DNA of 64,000 bases from Apus apus (Eukaryota > Chordata > Aves > Apodiformes > Apodidae). The position numbers were made by a program, and so were the translations under genes. The stretch is from assembly GCF_020740795.1 (NCBI RefSeq), contig NC_067282.1, forward strand, positions 133,605,132 through 133,669,131. The letters are read 5' to 3'. The notes beneath the pieces are model-generated. The model made no database searches. It was not told the origin of the DNA and was given only the letters and a program-made list of their open reading frames with translations. Position 1 is the stretch's first letter, and the number at the start of each line of letters is the position of its first letter. Positions 12,065-25,600 of the stretch are shown in pieces.

Positions 12065-14487
12065 CTTAAAAAAACAAACAAACAATCAAAAAAGAGTAAA
12101 AAATTTTCCCAAGGCTTACTATTCTAAATTTATATTGATGCCATGCAATATAATGCTTTTTCATATGTTTATGCTTCTTCAGAAAACAAACAAAAAACCA
12201 AACCAAACCAAACCCAACAAAAAAACCCCTACCAACACTGTCATTTATCTTGAACTAAAACTATTTTTAAGTGACTGCAGCTTTTAATACAACACCTAGT
12301 TTTACAGCAGGACTACACTGACATCTAGCTAACTGGGTTATGACTGCTGTACTGCAGTATCATCCTGATCTTTTTTCTTCATGCTAGAAAAAATCAGGAG
12401 CAATAACTAAGACCACAACAGTTAAAGCCTTGTGCTATTTTAATTATCTGTTATAAAGAAAAATACTTTTACTCATAAAGAGCTTTCTCACAAACATCCA
12501 GGTCTTTATGTGGACAAATTTGTTACGAGTAGTTATCATTTCCAATGTGTGTGCACACAGGTCCCACAAGGTGTCTTTGCTGTTGGCCTTCTAAGTACCT
12601 TTTACACCCCAAATGCAGAGATTTTACTTCCATCTACTTTATAAGGCTTGTTATAAAAAAAATTGCCAAAAAAAAAGCATACGTAGCTATAAAAAACAAA
12701 TAATGGTTCAATTAAATTGACTCCCTTGTCCCCTCAACTGAAACCGAACAAATTCAAGAATCAGGAAGACTTTGCAAAAGAAGTCAGATTAAATTGAAAA
12801 TGTTAAAATTTAAAAATACTGTAAGAAAATATGTTTACATTTAAAATAAATTCAACTTCATTTACTTTCCAAGACAAATATGGTGTTCTTTTTTTCCTCC
12901 CCCCCCTTGCAACAAATGTGCCATGGGCAAGAGAAACAGAACTCAAATCTCAGCTGGTAAGCTAAAGCACAGAGGAAAAAAAAAAAAAGTGCTATATGCA
13001 ATTTTGAAGCAAGAGCTTCTAAAAAAATATACTTAGAAAATTTGCATCACCCTCCTTGACTGCTTTGGCTCAACAACAGCAAGCACTGCAGTCTATTTTG
13101 CAGAACAAGATGAAGGCCATGCATCCTTCTCTAGTATTTCAATAACACTCAACACATAAAATATTAAAAGCATAACGGTAGAAAATCACAACTGAAACGC
13201 AACCCTTTCCCCATGCTTTAAAATTCATAATGCCCTTTAAAAAGACTACAGCATCAAGCAGTTTCAACAGAAAATGAAGACATGAGAGCTACTACTGCAA
13301 AGCAAGTGTCCCAAGGTTTTCAGGACACACGGGTTTGTAATAGGTAGCCAAAACTCCCTTTGCCACTTGACTGTAGAGGATGACAGTCAATATTAAGGCA
13401 TCAGCAGATTGATAAGAACTTTTATTTTGGACTATGCCAAGTGTTCCTTCCAAACATGGGAACAGAAAGGGAGCATGCTAGCTGAGCTACAAACCTCTGA
13501 CAAGGTCTGCGCACACGCTCATCCTTCTGAAACGCTACATTGTGCTACTTAAAATCCAGAAAGTTGCCACTAAAAGTAACTAGGAGCCAATGGCTGCTTG
13601 ATAGCTCCTGCCAAGTAACAAAGGTTATGGCACCGGTTTAGCTTTGAGTAGACTTGTGACCACATCACATGAACCACAACTGCCGTCAGTTGCAGCGTGA
13701 GAGCAGGTAGCCTCAGTATTAAGTCAGTGATTCAGAATTTATGAAGGAAACACTTTTTATGGCTTAGCAGTTTCGCTACCTGCAAAGACGTACAGGAATT
13801 TCAACCCAGGACTAAGGCTCCGGTGCGAAAGTCTGTGCATGTCCTACAAGACAAGCACAGATTGATTAAAACCTGCCTTCCCAACAAAACTTATGCAACG
13901 TCTTTATTTGCGCAGTACTACTAAGACATCCAATGCCACCGAAGTGCCAAACATCATTATTCCAGATAATCCTGCCTGACGAATCCTGTGCTCATGCCAC
14001 CAGAGAGCTCGGGCACAGCGACTCGTGTCAAGGAGGCTGTGCTAATCTTACTGTGAACGCAAGGCAACACCTTTTAGCCCTCTATTACCTTTGGAATTAC
14101 CTATTATCTTTTTCCACTTGTTTTTCAGAAAGCAAGTGCACAGCCCGGAAAGCGACAATCAAGAGTAGGATTTTCTCATCAAACCAGAAAAGCAAATCCA
14201 GGGAGGGCTCCCCCCGCCCCACTCCTCATCCCAAGGATACAGCACTCTCCTCTGAACAACCGACGGGTGCAAGCACAACCTGCCAGGCCAAGCCGAGCCA
14301 ATAAAAGTAACTTCCAAGCCCGTTCATGGCTCAGACCAGGCTAAGGGCAACGCGAACGCGCTGCGCGGAAGAGACACGACGGCTGCCAAGCAGCACCTTC
14401 ACACGACAAGGCATTGTCCCCTTCTCTGCTCCCCGCCCCAAAAGCTCTCCGCTGCCTCCCCGCAGCGTTCCCAAGATCGCTCTTTAC
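12065..14487 (-). other. Inferred PPARA intron 1
   Basis: Sequence between the two candidate 5' exons. It contains an A-rich (AAACC)n tract near 12183-12226, several poly-A runs, and AT-rich DNA that becomes GC-richer from about 13.5 kb towards the CpG island. No protein-like frame was recognised. Confidence 0.4.
12183..12226. repeat. A-rich (AAACC)n tract
   Basis: Repeating AAACC/AAACAA units on the plus strand; a low-complexity tract. Confidence 0.8.
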
Positions 14488-14826
14488 CTACGACGGCCAG
14501 CGCGGTGCCCAGGGCCGGCTCTCGCTCGTCCTTCAGCCCCGCTCCGGGCCGGGGCGGCTGGCGCCGAGCCCCCCGCGCAGCCGCCGGGGCGGCTACAGCA
14601 TCTCCCCGGGCCAGCGAGCTCCTTCTCCTCGCCTCTGCCAGCGCCGGACCTGCGCGGAGGGCTGCCGGCAAGACAAGCGACAAGACACAGAAACAAATCA
14701 ATTCATGAAAAATAAAAAGAGGGCGTTTGGGGGGAGGGGGGGATGGGGGGATGGGAGGGGTGTCGAGCGGGGGGAGAGGAAACAAGGGCAGGTCAGCCTG
14801 TTGGCCGCACGGCCACCGTGTCACCC

Positions 14827-14841
14827 GGGGGGGGGGGGGGG
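14827..14841. repeat. G15 homopolymer between short direct repeats
   Basis: Fifteen consecutive G residues on the plus strand. The 9-mer GTGTCACCC occurs directly before the run and again at its end. The run is prone to slippage and to sequencing or assembly error, so its length should not be trusted. Confidence 0.9.
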
Positions 14842-14980
14842 TGTCACCCAGCCGCGCTGCCCCCGCCTCTGCCCCCCTCCCCTGAGTCCCCGCAGCCCCC
14901 GCGGGGCCGCCCCACCGGGGGGCAGAGAGAGGAGCGGCTGCCCGCGGCCGCTCGGCGCCCACGGGCGCAGCGGGCAGCGC

Positions 14981-15000
14981 CGGGTCGGGTCGGGTCGGGT
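14981..15000. repeat. (CGGGT)4 pentanucleotide repeat
   Basis: Four exact CGGGT units within the CpG island. The four GGG tracts in one strand could form a G-quadruplex near the inferred start of transcription. Confidence 0.9.
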
Positions 15001-15250
15001 GGGACGGGCAGCGCCGCGTCCCGCCGCCGGTCCCGCGGGGAGCCCCGGCACAGGCTGGCCCCGGCCAGCGCCTCCCGAGCGCCGCGCACCGCCTCTCGCC
15101 GCCAGCCGCCCCGGCCGGCGGACACGGGCCTCCGGGCGCTGCCGGGGCGGGGGTCGGGAGGGGGTGGGGGGGGGTCGGTGGAAGGGAGGAGGGCAGCGGT
15201 ACCGCGGCGCTGCGGCCGGCGGAGCGCGGAGGGGCGGCAGGCTGACAGGT

Positions 15251-15366
15251 AGCGGAAGTGAGGCGGCCGCACACACCTCCCGCCGCGGCCGCGCCATTGG
15301 CCGCGCCCGGGGCCCTGCGCGGAGGGGCGGGCCGGGGCGGGAGACGGGCCGGGGCGGGGCGGGGCG
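15251..15366 (-). promoter_or_regulatory. Core promoter elements: ETS, CCAAT and GC boxes
   Basis: Read on the minus strand, the order towards the inferred start is a cluster of GC boxes (several GGGGCGGG units at about 15323-15366 on the plus strand), a CCAATGG box (15294-15300) and an ACTTCCGCT ETS/GABPA-type site (15251-15260). No TATA box was seen. This is the usual make-up of a TATA-less housekeeping-type promoter. CCAAT and ETS sites work in either orientation, so they do not by themselves prove the direction. Confidence 0.55.
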
Positions 15367-15900
15367 GCCCGGGCGCTCCCTCAAGGGCGCAGGGAGCGGC
15401 GGCGGCGGGAGGAGGGGCCGGGCGGGCGGCTGCCGGGGGGCGAGCGGCCGGGCCCGCGACGGGAGGGAGCAGCCTGGGTCGCGGGTTTTTTTTCCCTTGG
15501 GAGCGGGCGGCTGAGAAAAGCCTTTGTCGTCTTCCCATCGAGTGAGCGCCGGTGGCGACTGCACAGGGCAAAGCCGAAATCCTGCGTCAAATCCAGCTAA
15601 ACGCCCCTGAGCGAGGGTTTTGTGAGAGACTGGGGTTTCCGGGGGCTCCTAAGTCTGGGAAAGGGAACCAGCCAGGAGCGCGCCTGCAGGGGTTCGGAGG
15701 GGAGGGGTCGGCTCCCCCCGGCCCCGCCTCGGTTGCTGCTCTTTGGCTGCTCCACGCGTGTGTTGCTGCTTGAGGGTCCTCGGGGTTGCGGTCATCGCTG
15801 TGCAAAACAACAACCAAAACCCCCTAGCTTTAAAAAAACAACAACAAACAAACCCAACATATAATTGCGTTTTCACTTTCATGTTCTCACTCTATTCGGG

Positions 15901-15947
15901 GAAGAAAAAAAAAAAAAAAAGAGAGAGAGAGAAAAAGAAACGAAAAA
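15901..15947. repeat. Poly-A plus (GA)n tract
   Basis: A run of about 18 A residues is followed by GAGAGAGAGA and further A-rich purines on the plus strand. Confidence 0.9.
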
Positions 15948-16651
15948 GGCATTTTATTCCAGAGCTGGGTAGTGGCTCATGCCAGCGCCAGGAGGAGAAG
16001 CCACCGCGACCTGTTTCAGGTGTTACTTCACGGTGCTGAGCTCAGCCACGCGTGCAGCTTCTGCCGGTTTTCACTCAACGGAGACGTCGTTTGTGCCAGG
16101 GAAGGAAACAGAACAGCAGGCCCAGAAGAGAAGGAAGGAGGGGGCTGGCACTGGAGGCTCAGCCCCTGCTGCAGCAAGCACCGTGGTTTTTAATCCCACA
16201 CGTGGCTCATAAATGTTGGTTCAGCACATGGACCTGGGTACTGGAGCACTCCATACAGGAACAACAGTAATAGTGGGCAGTGAAAAGCCATCAAAAAGCA
16301 TGCCTCGATGTGAACCAATAAAAGGCAATATTAGCAGCAAACGGAAGCCAGTGAAAGCCCTCGCATTTATGGTCATTTTAAGCTTTTTCAGGCCAGTTCC
16401 AGTCACAGCCTGACTTCTTAATCAGTACCTGCTGCTCCAGGGTCTGTCCCAAGCCAGACCAACAGCCACTGCTGCAAGAATCGGACGGTTTAGAAAGTTA
16501 ATTCCCAACGTTAACACCTACACATTTCCCCAACAGCCTGTGTGTAACAGAGCTCAGCTGATAACAAGGGTAAGGGCCTATTTCCATAGAAGATGTTGTG
16601 TAAGCAGATGAGCTTTTCAATCACTTTGGTTTTCTTTTTTTCTCTCTTCCA

Positions 16652-16663
16652 CCCCCCCCCCCC
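16652..16663. repeat. C12 homopolymer
   Basis: Twelve C residues followed by CCACCCCC-type sequence, within a pyrimidine tract that begins near 16625. Confidence 0.9.
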
Positions 16664-19600
16664 TCCACCCCCGTTCCCCAAATATATACAAAAACCATAA
16701 GCTTCTGTGCAGTTACAAACACGTGTTAGTTTTATTAAGGTGTGTGATGAGCTCTTAAAACTGTCTCCCCTTCTGCTTGTCAAGAAAGTTGTGGCCAATG
16801 AGGACACTTGTATTTGTGTCTCCACATTGAACTGTCAGTCTGGATCTAAGAGGTCTGCTTCCACGTGTACTTGTATTGCTGGTCCCTGAGGTGACATTGT
16901 ACAAATGCTGCAGTACAGTTTTCAAAAGTGGGCTTTTCCCCTGGGAGTACACACATTTTGAGGGATCCCCACATCAGGCCTTTGCTGTTGCAAATGAGAG
17001 GCATGCCAAACTGTCTAGACTTTGTCCTAGCTGTCGAGCTTGGCTAGCTTTTCTGAGGGGCAAAGAGATGTTTCGCACATCTTGTTCTGGCTCACACACT
17101 AACACTATCCAACAGGCAGTAACAGCACAAAATATTTACCAGAATTTAAGATGAGTTGTGGGCTGTTTCCTGTTTATGAGCTGTGGGTTCCACATCCCAC
17201 ACTCACTGATAACCAAACTCGTAACAACTTCTGTCTACAGCGTGGTCAGCAAAGAGGACTGTGTTATCCCAGACATGGAGAAAAGTCCTCTTAATCCCTA
17301 CTTTGGAAGTGTTTTCTTCTGAAGAAGTTGCATACATTTTGTCCATAAAAGTGGCTGGTGTTGCAAAAAGCATCTGTGTGATGAAGGAAGAGAATGTACC
17401 CCGCATTTAAAATATCTATCCAGGAGACCATACTGATTCCTTTTGTACCAAAGCACTTTTTAAGTGTAGATTACTGACTGGATTGTGTAAATGCGTACTG
17501 CAGTTTAAATCTTAATAACATACTAAGTATCACAACCGTCCATTAGCTATTTAAATGTGCAAGCTTTTAGAAATCAGAAATTAGACTATTTACTAGGCTT
17601 TTAGCTGGAATAAGCTTTAATTAGTGTTACATTCTATTAATATGCAATAGCCATATTCCTATTGCCTAACAGCTCCACAGTTGTGAAACAAGGAGCCAGA
17701 CTTGTGCAGTCCTTGATTTTCCATCTTCCCAGTAGCCAGCTGGCTTTGTCAGAGGTCTCCACGGTGACACACGCGCAGCAGTTCAGTCACAAAATGTTTT
17801 CGTTTGCAAAACGAAAAACTCCTTTCTGTTTGTTTACAGGCCAGATAGGACTCTCTCCTAGCAGTTCTGTGGAAGCAGCTCAGCAGACCCAAGACAGCGC
17901 AGACTCCTCCAGGAGTTTGGGGAAGGGACTACACCAGCAAAAACTGGCAGCGCCTTTGCCACCTCCTCCAACTATGGGTAAAACGCCGGAAGTGGGCTGA
18001 CCCCGTGCTCAAATATTTGCTGTGGTTTCTCTTGTTGATCTAATGATAGAGATTTTAACAGACAATGTGCCTCATTTTTGCTGGGTCATCATGAAAGACT
18101 TTCCTGACCAAGTCAATATCATAAGTAAATGAAGAGCCTTCCCGCTTGGGTATTCACTTGAATAGGAACTGCAGGGAATGGTGGTCATCATAACTACAGG
18201 TTCACAGGCAGAAATAGCATATGCATGGTTCTAGTTTTTTGTGACTAGTGAAGTTTTACTGAACTAACGTATTAAATTAAAATAGTTTTGCTATTATTCT
18301 CTTCTTAAAAGCACAGAAGTGGCCAGATTGTCTCAAGACAACAAGTTTTATGAACAGAGGTCACTAACAGAGTACAGAAAAAACATGCAAGTGTAATTAA
18401 AGACTTTTTGCATCTAATTTTGTGCATGCTGAATCCTGCCCACTTGTGTCTGGTCAAAATGAGTTGCAGCCAAAAGCCCCACTTGGTAATCAACAGGAGA
18501 TTATTGCATCTGATTTATTTAAGTTAATACATATCTTATATGCATACACAGTATGCAAATCATTGAGGTCTCCCTCACTGAACCAACCCCCTTAAAAAAA
18601 ACCAACAAAACAAAACCAAAAAACAACCATGCAAACTGGTGAAACAGAGGAGACCTGGGGGATTTATCCATCCTGACCCTTCATTATGAAGCTCTGTCCC
18701 AGCACAGCAGCCTTGTTACTTGTGCTACTTCGCTTTGTTGTCATTTTTAGATGCACGTCTCTTGGTTGGATTAGAGCAAAGCTTTAAGACTGAACATGAT
18801 GAATGAAAATGTTTCAAGATAAATCATATGAGGCTTATCTGCCTTGTTTTAATATGACAGGTTTTGGATGGAACCAGAACACAGGCTACAGGTTTACACA
18901 AGTCTAACATTCCACAAAACTATTTAAACCAATTATTATTATTTTTTTAATTTAAGCTGAGATTTTATTTCCCAACAAAGTAAGTGATTAAAGTTGTTAC
19001 TTATATTTATCTTAGACATGTTTACCATGCCATCCTATCAATGCAAGGTATGGACTTGATCATTCACATAATTTCTATCCATATTTGAAAGTGACTTTGC
19101 ACATTACTCTTTACTTACTAGTGAAATAATTCCTAATTTGCCAGAGACTCAAGATCAAACATTCCAGATGGCCGAATGCCTCTTCCTGTAAAAAAGACTA
19201 AGAACAGTTGCCTGTAAGATGATGGTGCTTTAAACCTATCAATTAACCCTTCTTAACCCAAAATGTTTAGCATTTCTCTAATAACTGATCTTCTCTTTAT
19301 GCTGGTGCTGTCTATCATTGCTAGGGACAGCTGTATTATTGGCAGCAATGTTGAGAATTGCTGAATTAACATTTTTGAAACGTGACAGTTGTCTCCCCCC
19401 ACCCCATCCCTTCTTATTAATTTCAGTCTGTTTCATTTCTCCATTTTAATTAAAAAAAAATTCTTAAAGAAAAACCATTAACAGTGAGCAAGCACCTTTC
19501 TTGCAGTAATTCAGGATGCACACATTAAGGGTGAGCTGAAAGAGGGGGGGGAAATAATATCCCCCCAAGCTTTTTCAGAGGGGAAGCTTACTCTTCAGCC

Positions 19601-22600
19601 TCCTGTAGGATGTGAAGGAAGTGGAGGGGAAATGATCAACTTGAAAACAATTTATGGGAGTAAGGAATCACTCTTAAAATGTAATTGTGCTGCCCAAACC
19701 ACCCTACAGTCTCATCCGAATAATTTCTTCCTCCAGTATAAGATTCCTATTCTATACATTTATTTTTGTACTAGACACTGTATTACCAGAGTCAGCAGGA
19801 TTTAGCAGATTTATTTATGGTTTTATTGTCTCTGAGAACTGCTAAAAATCAGTTAGACTTAGTATAATAAAACTACACAATTTTAGAAAACAAATCTCTG
19901 CTCAGTGTCTTGAACTAGTGAGAAGTTTTGTTCTGTTACTGGGGTTTTTTTGCTCCTTCCTTTGGTGCACATGGTACTTGCCATGATGTGTCAGTGAAGG
20001 GATAACAGTTTCTTCCCCTTATGCAAGGTTTTTTCCTATTATCCTTGGAAATAGATGTACTTTTAATGTAGTTAATCCTTAATTTAATTAATAAATGCAT
20101 TTTAATTTATTGATCCCTGTATTTCTATTAAAATACTATTTCTACTGAAGACTCTCTGAGCGTTTCCCATTTCAAAGAAAGAATTCCTTTTCTTTTCCAG
20201 GCTTCTCCTACTTTTGCTCTATTGGCTCAATAAAGTCTTTGTTGCCCTTTTTTCCCCAGTGTCAGTTTCCCATTTGGCGTTTAATGTATAAATCTCACTG
20301 AGATTCTCCTCTTGGGCAACATCTTTAAAATCTCTCCCTGTCATCACCACCACAACTGTGATTCATACCTTATTCATCAGTTGACTGTTGCAACATCTTT
20401 TCTGGCCTCCATTCTCCCATCTTTCCAGCTAAAGCTATCTTTTACTGTCCCTCTCAAGTCTTTTTACTGCTTACGTCAACTCTGTATCCCTCTCTGACGT
20501 CTGCTTCCAATTCCCAGCCCTTCTTTCCTGTAATACCAGCTGCTCTGCCTACTGTCCTTTAATAATCATGCAGAAAATCTGCCCTTTCCCTGAGGAGCTT
20601 GTGTATTAGCAAGACAGAACAAAAACAAGCAAAAAAGAATTTATGGTGGAACATGTTTCTTAATGCCACTATTAGCAACTTCTGCTTGGTTTTCTTTAAA
20701 ATATGTCTTCCTATATACCTCTGCAGCATGTATGTACTCCCTTGCATGTCTAGATTAACTTACACTGTAACTGGTAAATTCTCCCACATACTTTGATCAC
20801 TATTTATTTACTCTTGTCTGGCTTTAGTTGTAGCCTTAACCTAAGCTTCAGTAGTTTCTGCACCTTTGCTTATGTTTTATGCAGATTTCAAGAAGGAATC
20901 ACCATATAAATGTCAGCTTGCTGTGATCTCTTCTCTTTGTAAACAATTCAGTCCAAGTGCAGAGATGAAAACTGAAGTTGGAACTTATGTTTGCCCCCAT
21001 ACTAAGCATGTACACTTCAGGCCAAGTTCTTCATTCAGCAAAGCTGTAAGCACGTTTATTTAGGAAGCAGATGCAGTGATTTAGAAAGCTGTGTTATTGC
21101 CAGAGCACCCAAGGAGAGTCGACGTGAATCATGTGCATGTATATTTGTTTTGGTGCAAAGTCCAGTGGCTTTTGAAGGTGAGTTTAAAGTTAAGCTGCTG
21201 TGGGTTTTGTGTGTTTGGTTTTGGTTTTCTTTTTTGAGGCAATTAAAGGGAAAGTACAGGTTGTGTGCTGGTTTCAGAGTGGTAGCACGTGGTGAGCAGG
21301 CAGGATACGCACCATGCAGCACTGGCACTTTATATCCACCCCAGTGCATTTCTCCAGAGCTCAACTAATCACAGTTTTGCAGCCCTCCAAGATCCTTTAT
21401 GCAAGCATTTTATTTTCCTGTTTGCTTGTACTACCACAAATGCGGTTTTAGAAAAACATCTAATTTTTTTACCCTCCTGGAGGGAGGTCAAGTGTTTGTC
21501 TCATGCTATCAAGTGAAAATTTCAAGTTTGGGTTCTAGGGTGTGTAAATCTGAGACTCAGTCAAAGCAATTAGCTGAGTAACTATTCAGCTTAAATTGTT
21601 TTCCTGCCCTCTTTCCAGGCCATGACTAACGCTTACCGTGCTACACCCAGTCTTTTCCAGCATTCACAACTGATAGATGGAGCGTACTCTTGAACTCTTG
21701 TTCTTCATAGAAGAACAACCATATATTTCATTTCTGGGCTCTTTGCTCAATCACTACACATCAACAAATCAGATTTTTAAACAAAAGCAGCACAAATACA
21801 GCTGGGCTGATTCTTTTCAGGTGTCAGTTTTTCCTTCACACTTTGTCCATTCATGGTCTCATTCAAGTATTTCTCTGCATTCTTTACACTGGTCAGCTTT
21901 GTTGCATGAATATGAACTGCTAATAACTAAGTCCTGGCTAGATTTTTTTTAAAAGCAAGACCATACTTCTAGAATTGTTTGAAGTGTTTGATAAAACACT
22001 TTGCAAACAAGATGTTTTTTACATAGAAAGTAAACAGAAGGGGGAGGTCAGGTGAGATTTGAAAATACATGCTGATTTACTGGGCTATAAGATGTATTAA
22101 CAGGTTTGCTAGAAATTGAGGGCTGGTAGCAGAAAGGTTACAGTTTTCTGATCCTATGGCCTCAGGAACATCCCAACATCCCGTTCCACCTTTTTTTGTC
22201 CTCGTGCAATATTGCGTGACCCTTCAATTTTCCTTGCTCCAGCTCTTTGCAGGCCCATGTCATGAACCAGATCAGGGGACCTGTTCCACTGAAAAATCAT
22301 AAAAAAGACCAGCAGGAAATACAAATTATTTCCTGATCTAATTCACAGAACTCCTCCCATGTCCTGGAGAGGTGGCATGCCGCAATGAAGGAGCCCTGGC
22401 TGGATTCCTTCCATCTGCATCACCTCTGAAATCTGCCTGGCATCAAACCACAGCTGAGCGTGGCCAAAGAAACAGAGAAGGTGACTGTTGCAAGTGATCT
22501 GAGGGATAAGGAAAGAGCTTGCTTTCTTTATAAGGTGGCTATTAGGAATCCTGGAAAAGAAGGTAATTTTCAACTGGATCATGAGGAGCCAAGCAAGAAG

Positions 22601-25600
22601 ACATCTGTAGAACTGAAGGGTGAGCATGTCCTGGTTGTTTGGACATGTGCTGTATAAGCAGCGACAGGAGCCAGAACACTGAAAGCCTTCTCAGCCTGGG
22701 GAACTGGGAAAGGATGTTATTTCAACAACACAAAAGTATCAGCTACTAACACTGTATTTAACCAAACCATAAAGAGCAATTTTAAATAAGATATTATGGA
22801 GCTGTGTTTAGCTGTGTGGGAGAGGGGTGGATACCTTTGGACTTGGTTAATAATAAAGTAGAGGAGTGTGTTAAAGCCTATGGAATGGATAGCATGGTAC
22901 TAAAACTACTGTGACTCACCAAAGCTGGAGGTTAGCAAACAGGCAGAAGTAAACAAAATGGCACATGACAGATCGTTCTGCAGCTAGACCTGTCTCTAGT
23001 GAAACCGTGCCTGAAATGCTTCATTCACTTCTGGAAACCTCATGGAAATAATTTGATACTGAACCTGCAAGAAATAAAAATCGTTCTGCTCAGAGCTGGA
23101 TGCAAATCCAGCATGTTTTCCAAAGCTTTCCTATAATAATCTGCAATATTCAGCATATTTTCCGGATAGTTTTTTCCTTATAATAATCCCCGAGCTAATG
23201 TCTTGCCAGTTAAAAAAAAAAAAAATACACAAAGAAACCTTCTTTTCTCAGATAATTTCATGCACTCCACATGCAGTGAGAGCCAGAATAAAAATCTGGG
23301 TATGTGGTTTAAAAGAGGCAACAGCATGGACTTCTATGAGTAGCAGGCCTTTGAAGTCTGCTTTTCTGCATAATAGTGTCACCAGATGTTTAATTTTTAA
23401 CTGAGGTATTTTAAAGGGCTTCTCCCATTAAAAAAAAACCAAACCAAACAACACAAACCAAAACATATTAAATTTACATATATTAATTCCCTTACTTTCT
23501 TCCTTTTTTACCTCTTGTTTATGGCTTGAGATAACATTCAGCCTGCCTGCTATGTTTGGCTCTGGAAATAGGTAGACAAATTTCATAATGTTTGAAAGTA
23601 AAGCAGAAAATACTCTAGAGCTGCTCTCCTGCCAGCTTCCTACCTCTCAGGGTTCACATAAATTATTTGTCTGGATTCCCTGCTTTGACAGCCATAGCTG
23701 AGGACCCCAAAGGTTCCCAAGCCACTGAGAAGCCCCGACAACTGGAACAAGTAGATCACTGATGCTGTTCCACGAGAAACATCATACAAGAGTGTTTAAT
23801 TAGAGCTGTATCAACTAGAGTTTTGCATCCATTTTGAGTCATACTACCTGATTCTTGTTTACATACACACACAAAGCTTTGAATGCAACATAAATAAGAG
23901 CTACCTGCAACACTGAAAAGATGGGGTGAAGGCAAGGCACTGTTATGTTACTAAGGGGTAAATGAGGCTAGATTAACCAAGGGTGTGAGTGTGCTGACAT
24001 CACCTAATTACTTGGTAGTAGAATTACAAGTGCTGTCTCTCCACTGCAGATTTTACAGTTAGATTAACTATTACATGTTATTGTGCTCCAAGACAAGCAC
24101 TTTGGTGTAAAAACAAACCCAAACCTTTTTATTTTGACACAGTAAAGCTTTAATTACTAATTACACAAATAAAATGCCTTCCCCCCTCCCTCCTTATAAA
24201 GCGTAAAAGGGTAATGCCATAGCCTAAATTTTAAAACTGGAAGCTAAGCCAGGAAGAAATCCTCAAACCCAGGTTTTGCAGGCTACAGAACTGTGTTTTG
24301 TGCTATTCTGGCAGCAGAGTAGTATTTTGGGATAATGTCAATGTGGCCACCCAGCATTGCTGGAAACAGAAAATCCCATTACTCTCCTCCTACCCATTTT
24401 TTCAGGCACATGCTCTGCTGCTTACCTTCTTTGGGCTTTGGTACCTTTCAGAATTTGACTCACTAACCTGCCAAAAAGACTGGATAGTTTTCTGTGGGTC
24501 AGTGAGTTAAGTTGACTCAGCCGAGAGCCACCAAACACCAAAGCAAGCACATGGGAGAGGAGAAGAACCTTAGAAGAAAGCAGGAGCAAGTGAGGTCTTC
24601 CCTCTTGCAGCTGTGAGGTATTACATCAGTTCAGATGTTTGTTAAACCACACCTTGGGAGAAGGTGATAAGGGCCAGTTGCTTTGAATAATCAATTTCTT
24701 TTGCAAACCATTTTTTTTTTAGTTACTCAACTCTTCATTGACTGCTATCAACATAATGATACTAGAATTCTTGTTCCCATTTACCTGAATATTCAGTTCT
24801 TTGGAACAGAATCTTATAATTTCACTTAATTTTGTAGAGTGCTTTTTGTCTATACATAGCTGAAGATCTTAAGACAGTTTAACAACTTTCATTTCCTCTT
24901 AGAGAAGAGAAAGATTCAAATAGGTCATTACCCCATGATCAGTCCCATGAACTCCATATAGGAAAATATGTATTATTAAGTAAAGGTGAACTGTACATTT
25001 AAAAAATCAGGGTGGAATACTGAAATAAAAATGCACTTAATCCAAACCAAATTAATCTCTGATGAAAAATAAAATGTTAATATCATGCTGGTTTTTTTTT
25101 AAAACTCCTAGAAGAGCATAGCTGGAACAACTAACCCTTTTTCATTATTTTTTTTGTTTCTAGCTCTTATATTGTGTTTTTTCACTTGAGAAACAGAAAC
25201 TTTACAGCTGGTATATATATTACACTAATGATGCTTTCATTTAGAAATGTACCTACAGCTGTTAAGTTAATCTAGTCAGATTTTAGTTACCTTTGAGTCC
25301 TAGCGACAGGGTTTACTTCTGGAAGGTATTCACATCTTACTTGTCCTCGTGGTTCATGACAGTCACGCTGTCTGAGGATAAATTATGGTCAATTTCATGT
25401 TTTCCTCACCTATCCACTCATGTCCATACATTTGAAAGATGTGTATTGTACTATCACAGAACGTACTTTGAAAGCAGTTTTAGATTGGGTTGCTAATCTG
25501 GTGGCCCTGCTTTTCTCTTCTGTAAATAATGTCAGGTAGTGTCCAGTGAGCCTTAGTCCAGCAAGGCTTTTCACTAAACAGCCTCCAGGTAGAGTTACTC

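Larger units (their letters stand above)
14488..15230 (-). other. Candidate PPARA exon 1 (5' UTR)
   Basis: The left end is set by a good minus-strand donor: GTCGTAG followed by GTAAAGA, with the last exon base at 14488. The right end is only approximate. It is placed just downstream of the inverted CCAAT box at 15294-15300 and the ETS-like site near 15251-15260, because such boxes usually sit tens of bases upstream of a start site. The real first exon may start closer to the donor. It is non-coding in this model. It would be spliced to the candidate exon at 11948-12064. Confidence 0.4.
14330..15560. promoter_or_regulatory. CpG island (inferred PPARA promoter)
   Basis: About 1.2 kb of very GC-rich DNA with dense CpG, in sharp contrast to AT-rich flanks. 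It is the only strong CpG island in the window. It lies about 39 kb downstream of let-7b on the same strand. In human the PPARA start is about 37 kb downstream of let-7b, also on the same strand, so I infer this is the PPARA promoter/exon 1 island firing to the left. The long overlapping open frames in both strands (up to about 390 codons) are proline, arginine, alanine and glycine-rich, as expected when stop codons are rare in GC-rich DNA, and I do not call them genes. A divergent plus-strand transcript is possible. Confidence 0.85.

Noticed and set aside
1..14000. PPARA coding exons (ATG exon, zinc-finger exons)
   Set aside because: Looked for on the minus strand and not seen; they probably lie left of the window, since the intron before the coding exons is long in human.
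14399..15571. Long open frame (about 390 codons, minus strand) and a 366-codon frame on the plus strand in the CpG island
   Set aside because: Several frames on both strands are open at once, and the products are proline/arginine/alanine/glycine-rich low complexity. This is what GC-rich DNA poor in stop codons gives; no domain is visible.
17662..18000. 112-codon plus-strand frame downstream of the CpG island that could be an exon of a divergent gene
   Set aside because: Its start codon is TTG and no acceptor or donor fits convincingly; no recognised domain.
22340..22680. Possible old interspersed repeat
   Set aside because: The texture differs slightly from the surroundings, but no family motif was recognised, so it is not called.
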